Positions 59,870 through 64,000 of a stretch of DNA of 64,000 nucleotides are shown here, one piece after another. The notes under the pieces were generated by a model. It did no database searches, was not told the DNA's origin, and saw only the letters and a list, made by a program, of their open reading frames with translations. The position numbers and the translations under genes are program-made. Source of the stretch: Fistulifera solaris (Eukaryota; Bacillariophyta; Bacillariophyceae; Naviculales; Stauroneidaceae); assembly GCA_030295235.1 (NCBI GenBank), contig AP026123.1:2480001-2544000 (forward strand), in the 5' to 3' direction. How positions within the stretch are numbered: position 1 is the first letter of the stretch; each line of letters begins with the position of its first letter.

Positions 59870-62072
59870 ATGAGTCACATGTGGGCCGACTATTACGATA
59901 GTCGTAAAGACGAAATCATTTCTTTCGAATCCGACGGTGAAAATGAGATGGACCATGACGAAGAAGCTATCATGGTCGACAGCCGATCGAAATCCAGAGA
60001 GCCCGATGGTCTTTTCCTCGTCGAAGACGACGATAATCTCAGTGATGATGACGAGATGCCGGATATGATCTACCGGGATGACCCAACGCCGCTCACGAGT
60101 CCCAAGTCGAGACAGCAAGCTTCCAAATTCTCGTTGAACGACCACAGCATGCCTTACGTCAACAATCTCCACAATCTTCGCAATGTACAGCCGGAAAAGA
60201 TCAAAATTTACAAGTTTCGGACAGTGCTCTGTGTGGTTCTCGCCATTTTCGCGACGGGCATGACACTCGGTTTTGTTCTGCGCGCGGAGGAGGACAAATA
60301 TATGGCGGCACATCCGAAGCCGGGGGCACCGGTGAATAGCCCAACGGGAGGAAGCTCCCCGGTGTACCGGTCGTTCCGGGAGGAGATTCCGAGGCGGCCG
60401 ATACAGGAAAATTGGGTCAAGTGAAAGAACTACTCATCCGCCACGCTGTCTCCAGCTCGGATGACCTAGGTACGATGGGTTCTCCGCAGTGGAATGCCAT
60501 GCACTGGATTACGTTAGTGGACGAAGCGCAAATGCCGCTACCCGATGAAAATGACAAGGATGCTGTTTACAAGTTCGTACAGCGCTATGTGATGGCCCTC
60601 CTTTACTATGACACCAACGGACAGGCGTGGGAGCATGGATTGCACTGGCTCTCGTCGACGGGAATCTGCGAATGGTTGGACTTTGTAGGAGATGTGAATC
60701 ACCAGAAACACAATACAGGACTCGGTTGTGACGCCGACGGAAATCTCAAAATTTTGTCTCTGGGTAAGACGATCTTGCAATGAGAGCACTGGAGTGCACG
60801 TGTCAAAACTAACACTTGTTTTGTGTCGCAGACTACGAAAAAATGAGCGGTTCGATCCCGACTGAATTTGGACTATTGACGACGCTAAAAGAGATCAATT
60901 TGGCAGGAAACTCGATTGAAGGCAGCATTCCGACAGAAATTTGCCGACTGAAATACCTTGAAATATTTGCCTTGGATCAGAATTTCATTGAAGGGACGCT
61001 ACCGGAATGCTTTGCCAATTTGATTCGACTCGAAGGTTTAGGACTAGGTGACAATCTTATGACAGGAAAGCTCCCGCTTGGATCGTTCGACAACTTGAAA
61101 GACCTCTTGATCAACGACAACGAGTTTAGTGGTGATCTTGACATCAGTAAACTCACATTCCTCGAGGTGCTTGACGTGAAAGGAAATTCATTCTCGGGTA
61201 CGGTGGATGCCAATCTTTTCGGCGATTTGAAAAACTTGCAATATGTCGACTTGTCGGACAATGAATTCTCCTCCACTGAATTCCCCAGTTTCTTTTTTAC
61301 CTTCCCTAACCTGGGTGTATTGGACCTTTCCCAAAACAACATTCAAGGCGAATTGCCCGCAGATATCGGTCTCAACACTCAGTTAAAGTACCTGGCTGTT
61401 CATTCGAATAGTTTAAGCGGTGAAGTTCCGTACAACATTGTCAACTTACAGAACTTGACACACTTGAATATTGGTCAGAATGACTTTATCGGCAGATTCC
61501 CGATTCAGCTGAGCCGCATGACGAACTTGGACGTTTTGTATCTGCCTGATTTGCCTGGTTTGGACGCCGGACGAATGCCGGATGACTTTATCACCTTGGA
61601 CAAGTTGAAAATCTTATCTTTGCGCAATACGAATCGAAATTACTTTTTACCAGCGGAATTCGCTCGCATGAGACATTTGGAATACCTCGACATTTCTCAC
61701 AACGCGTTGACGGGAGGATTACCCGTGGCATGGGGCACAGATTTTCTTTACATGCGGGTGTTGTTGGTGAATGACAATCCCAATTTGCAAGGTGATATTC
61801 CCACCACATTTACCAAGCTGGGTGCTTTGGGACAACTGTTTATTCAGGGAACCAATCTCGGAAAGAGCACTCTACCTTCATTGTGCACGACCATGATACG
61901 GTCGCAAGGATCTCAATCCATTTTCGCCAGCTGCGAGAATGGTCGAATTGACTGCCCCTGTTGCATGTGCTGTTCTGCGAATGATGACAAGTGCGGAGCC
62001 AATTTGATGGGCGAGTACGATGCCAACTGGGATGCCGAATTCCGTGTAGGACAGGTCCCCTCCTCAAGGTAA
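59870..62072 (+). CDS. Type II membrane LRR protein, copy 2 (one frame break)
   Basis: Exons 59870-60763 and 60832-62072 give about 711 residues when one base is added near 60389-60392. An acidic cytosolic N-terminus (about 105 residues) is followed by a membrane anchor (TVLCVVLAIFATGMTLGFVL). A cap domain (YVMALLYYDTNGQAWEHG, then GICEWLDF and TGLGCDADG) leads to about eleven LRRs (SGSIPTEFGLLTTLKEINL, GSIPTEICRLKYLEIFALD, GTLPECFANLIRLEGLGLG, FPNLGVLDLSQNNIQGELP). The C-terminus is Cys-rich (CENGRIDCPCCMCC). No kinase is present. It follows LRR gene 1 head to tail and shares its plan, so an old tandem duplication is likely. Confidence 0.8.
60764..60831 (+). other. Intron in LRR gene 2
   Basis: A 68 bp intron, donor GTAAGA, acceptor TGTCGCAG, phase 1, joining KILSL to DYEKMSGSIP. 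Confidence 0.8.
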
Positions 62073-62266
62073 AAGAAAGGCATCTATTGCTGCGTCAAGA
62101 CCTCTAAATAATGAAACGAAAGTACATGTAATAGCCCCCAACATTTATTATCAGTTCATTCTTTTAAACTGATAACCCGAGTCGGTGTATTCAATGCAAT
62201 AAGTAATAGTTGAAAACGTTTTGGCTTTAGGCTGACCTGCAATGTGCGCAACTCTTTATTTCTTCG

Positions 62267-62548
62267 TTACTTCTTGCTCGACCGCGGCAGCGATTCTTTC
62301 GCTCGAACATGCTTGGACGAGTAGATAGTACCACTACCGCCGCTACCACCTCGATCCTGTTGTCGCTTATCTATCTTGCTTCCCGAAGTTGCTGCAAAAT
62401 CATCATAATCATCGTATTCATCGGCCGCTTCGAAAAACTGCGTACTATCGACACTATTTTCACGCGCGGTCTCCTTTCCTGGAGCAATCTCACTAGGTAG
62501 CGTACCGCCCTCCTCGTCTGTCGCTTGCTTCTTCGATTCAAAAGACAT
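62267..62548 (-). CDS. Small acidic protein, unknown function
   Basis: The 93-residue protein has an intact frame. The middle is acidic and Tyr-rich (FFEAADEYDDYDDFAAT). The end is Gly-rich, then basic (GTIYSSKHVRAKESLPRSSK). The last block looks like a conserved C-terminal motif, but I cannot assign a family. No membrane segment or signal is present. It converges on LRR gene 2. Confidence 0.5.
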   Translation of the reverse strand: MSFESKKQATDEEGGTLPSEIAPGKETARENSVDSTQFFEAADEYDDYDDFAATSGSKIDKRQQDRGGSGGSGTIYSSKHVRAKESLPRSSKK

Positions 62549-62898
62549 ATGTACCTGTATTTGGATTACTGAGCGGTCTGATACGAGATAATAACGACTT
62601 CAGCACCTGTTTCTGCAAAATGATGAAAACTGCAACGGCTTTATTTTTTGCGGCTTCGTTTCTGGTGTCTTTCAAGTCGTATCGGGAACGCCAACGGTGT
62701 CTTTTACGATTCATTCCGCATTCCCGAGTCCCGAAATCTATGGACTGATGTTCTTTTCGTTTCTATTTCCCTTCGACTTCTCAATGGCCGTTCGTATCTT
62801 CCAAGGCATATAGTATGCACACGCAATTCATAAAAACAACACCATTGCAAAATTGCAGCCATTTTTTGTGAGCTTCCTTCCGTCATCCACCACTGAAC
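62549..62898. other. 0.35 kb divergent spacer
   Basis: Between the small acidic protein and the first mitochondrial paralogue. No gene is supported. Confidence 0.35.
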
Positions 62899-63340
62899 AT
62901 GACTCTTCAAACTATTTTCCGACATAGCACTAGATTGGCTCGACGTCGCTTAGCTTCGACCGCAGCAGTCCCCAAGCCTCCCGTTCCCGAGGCCATCTTG
63001 AAAAGAATGACTTCAAAACGAACTACCTTAGTGATCCGTCGACCTATCCGTTATTTGGGGGTCATGGCAGCGGCGGGGTGATTGTCGTCATCTTTACGGT
63101 CAATATGGTGAATTACAAGAACTGGAGTATCCTTCCTTCGTCGAAAAACGAGACTTTGGAAAAGATCCAACTCCGACCAAGAAGTCAATTACGGAGATTG
63201 TTTCGCGAGAACCGATTACGTTTCACCCGCAGGCCATGAAGGACACTCGAGCGGAAAAGAAAGGTCTTGGTGTCGAACATAAGGAAATGTTGAGCGCACC
63301 CGGGTCCATGAAGCCTTCGGATCAGTATGAAAAAATTTAA
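62899..63340 (+). CDS. Small mitochondrial membrane protein, paralogue 1 (two frame breaks)
   Basis: The N-terminus MTLQTIFRHSTRLARRRLAS is Arg-rich and amphipathic, a good mitochondrial presequence. The frame breaks at the A4 run 63001-63004 and the TTT at 63155-63157, each one base short. Restored, about 147 residues read KRNDFKTNYLSDPSTYPLF in part, then one membrane segment (VIVVIFTVNMV), NYKNWSILPSSKNET and SITEIVSREPITFHP. This parallels paralogue 2 at 63430-63834 block by block (DFKTTFLSDPSTYPL, GYKNVKITPSAKHET, LVEIITREPRGFH). It may be a small inner-membrane complex subunit, but no family is recognised. Confidence 0.65.
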
Positions 63341-63429
63341 TGAATTATTCATAGTGTATAATATGTCGATGTTTTTTCTATTTAGATACATTCATGGTGA
63401 GAAGATTTTATAGATGTAACATTTGCTGT

Positions 63430-63834
63430 TTATCGTCCTTTGGATTTCAACCACTCTTCATGGTCAACTCCAAGTCCTTCTCGTCGAATATCCTTAAATC
63501 CTTGAGCGTGGAAACCTCTAGGCTCTCGGGTAATGATCTCGACGAGCGTGGTTCGGCGACCCGAATCTTGTGGCATCGTCTCGTGTTTCGCCGAAGGAGT
63601 GATTTTCACATTCTTATAACCAAGTCCATTGATGGACATGCCGACCATGAATGTCATGGCCGTTGTCATGATCACAATCAATGGATACGTCGAGGGGTCG
63701 CTCAAAAAAGTAGTCTTGAAATCTTTGTTCTTGGTAAGAGATGCCGGAATCGGTGGTTTGGGGGCGGTCGCAAGAGAAGCAAAGCGTCGGCTGGCCAAAG
63801 TGGCGTTGCGCTGCATGATGGTACGGAGACTCAT
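63430..63834 (-). CDS. Small mitochondrial membrane protein, paralogue 2
   Basis: An intact 134-residue protein. It begins MSLRTIMQRNATLASRRFAS, an Arg-rich mitochondrial presequence with a likely cleavage after the RRFAS segment. A Pro-rich turn (APKPPIPASL), DPSTYPLIVIMTTAMTFMVG with one membrane segment, a Lys-rich loop and EEWLKSKGR at the end follow. Only 89 bp separates it from the convergent paralogue 1. The conserved DPSTYPL and REP.(G/T)FH blocks suggest the same role for both, possibly in a respiratory complex. No database match can be claimed. Confidence 0.7.
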   Translation of the reverse strand: MSLRTIMQRNATLASRRFASLATAPKPPIPASLTKNKDFKTTFLSDPSTYPLIVIMTTAMTFMVGMSINGLGYKNVKITPSAKHETMPQDSGRRTTLVEIITREPRGFHAQGFKDIRREGLGVDHEEWLKSKGR

Positions 63835-64000
63835 GGTTTAGATTTGCTAGAGCAAAGAAAGATATTTGAAAGTTTTTGTGAGATATTGGATTGTGAGAAG
63901 AGAATGTGTTAGTTTGAAACTGTTTTGACACGACGAAGATGCAAAGAATTTGCGAAGAATGCGAACCCGACGGGCCCCCAATGAGAATTTTTGACGCGAA

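Noticed and set aside
1-64000. Selenocysteine read-through as the cause of broken genes
   Set aside because: tRNA-Sec is present, so I checked whether TGA codons explain the interrupted genes. In each case the protein continues in a different frame, which read-through of TGA cannot produce.

Overview
The window looks like nuclear DNA of a photosynthetic stramenopile, most likely a pennate diatom. The genes carry short GT-AG introns (62-175 bp). Several secretory or plastid leaders have a Phe-containing cleavage motif of the ASAFAP type. A KEA-type plastid antiporter has inserted EF-hands. There are diatom-style type II LRR membrane proteins, an RGLE-motif protein and a selenocysteine tRNA. 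Species is not claimed. All functional calls come from reading motifs and recalled family patterns; no search was run.

Layout. 0-9 kb: C-terminal fragment of an unknown gene, IMP3, a CCT-motif regulator, a plastid-targeted small membrane protein, a coiled-coil/transposase-type HTH protein and an RGLE-motif protein. 9-17 kb: tandem MYND-ankyrin genes, tRNA-Sec, divergent eL8 and mitochondrial EF-Tu, a Cu/Zn-SOD-like protein that has lost its metal ligands, a membrane protein and a third MYND gene. 17-30 kb: an LRR-like protein, a large receptor nucleotide cyclase-phosphodiesterase fusion, a DNAJC21/JJJ1-type J protein, a repeat-rich gap, an ankyrin protein and a WW-domain beta-1,4-galactosyltransferase-like protein. 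30-49 kb: KEA antiporter, histone H2A, a TAF1B/Rrn7-like factor, a second repeat-rich gap, a small unknown gene, methylmalonate-semialdehyde dehydrogenase, a coiled-coil protein, an ALDH22-like enzyme, a two-HMG-box gene that may carry a transmembrane exon, a WAPL-like protein and a methyltransferase. 50-53 kb: a palindromic satellite with higher-order repeat structure, bracketed by copies of a different repeat. 53-64 kb: a one-chain FetB-FetA/STAR-type ABC transporter, a DUF4239-like membrane protein, two LRR membrane proteins, a small acidic protein and two convergent mitochondrial paralogues.

About two dozen single-base frame breaks interrupt otherwise clear host genes, most of them at homopolymers (A5 read as A4, T7 as T8 and so on). 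I read these as sequencing or assembly errors, not biology, and annotate whole genes across them. They should be corrected before any gene here is called a pseudogene. Genes are otherwise ordinary eukaryotic single units; no operons, CRISPR arrays or recognisable retroelements were seen.

The most unusual items are the SOD-like pseudoenzyme, the WW-galactosyltransferase lacking a membrane anchor, the cyclase-PDE fusion, the fused STAR-type transporter, the possible membrane-tethered HMG protein and the palindromic satellite.
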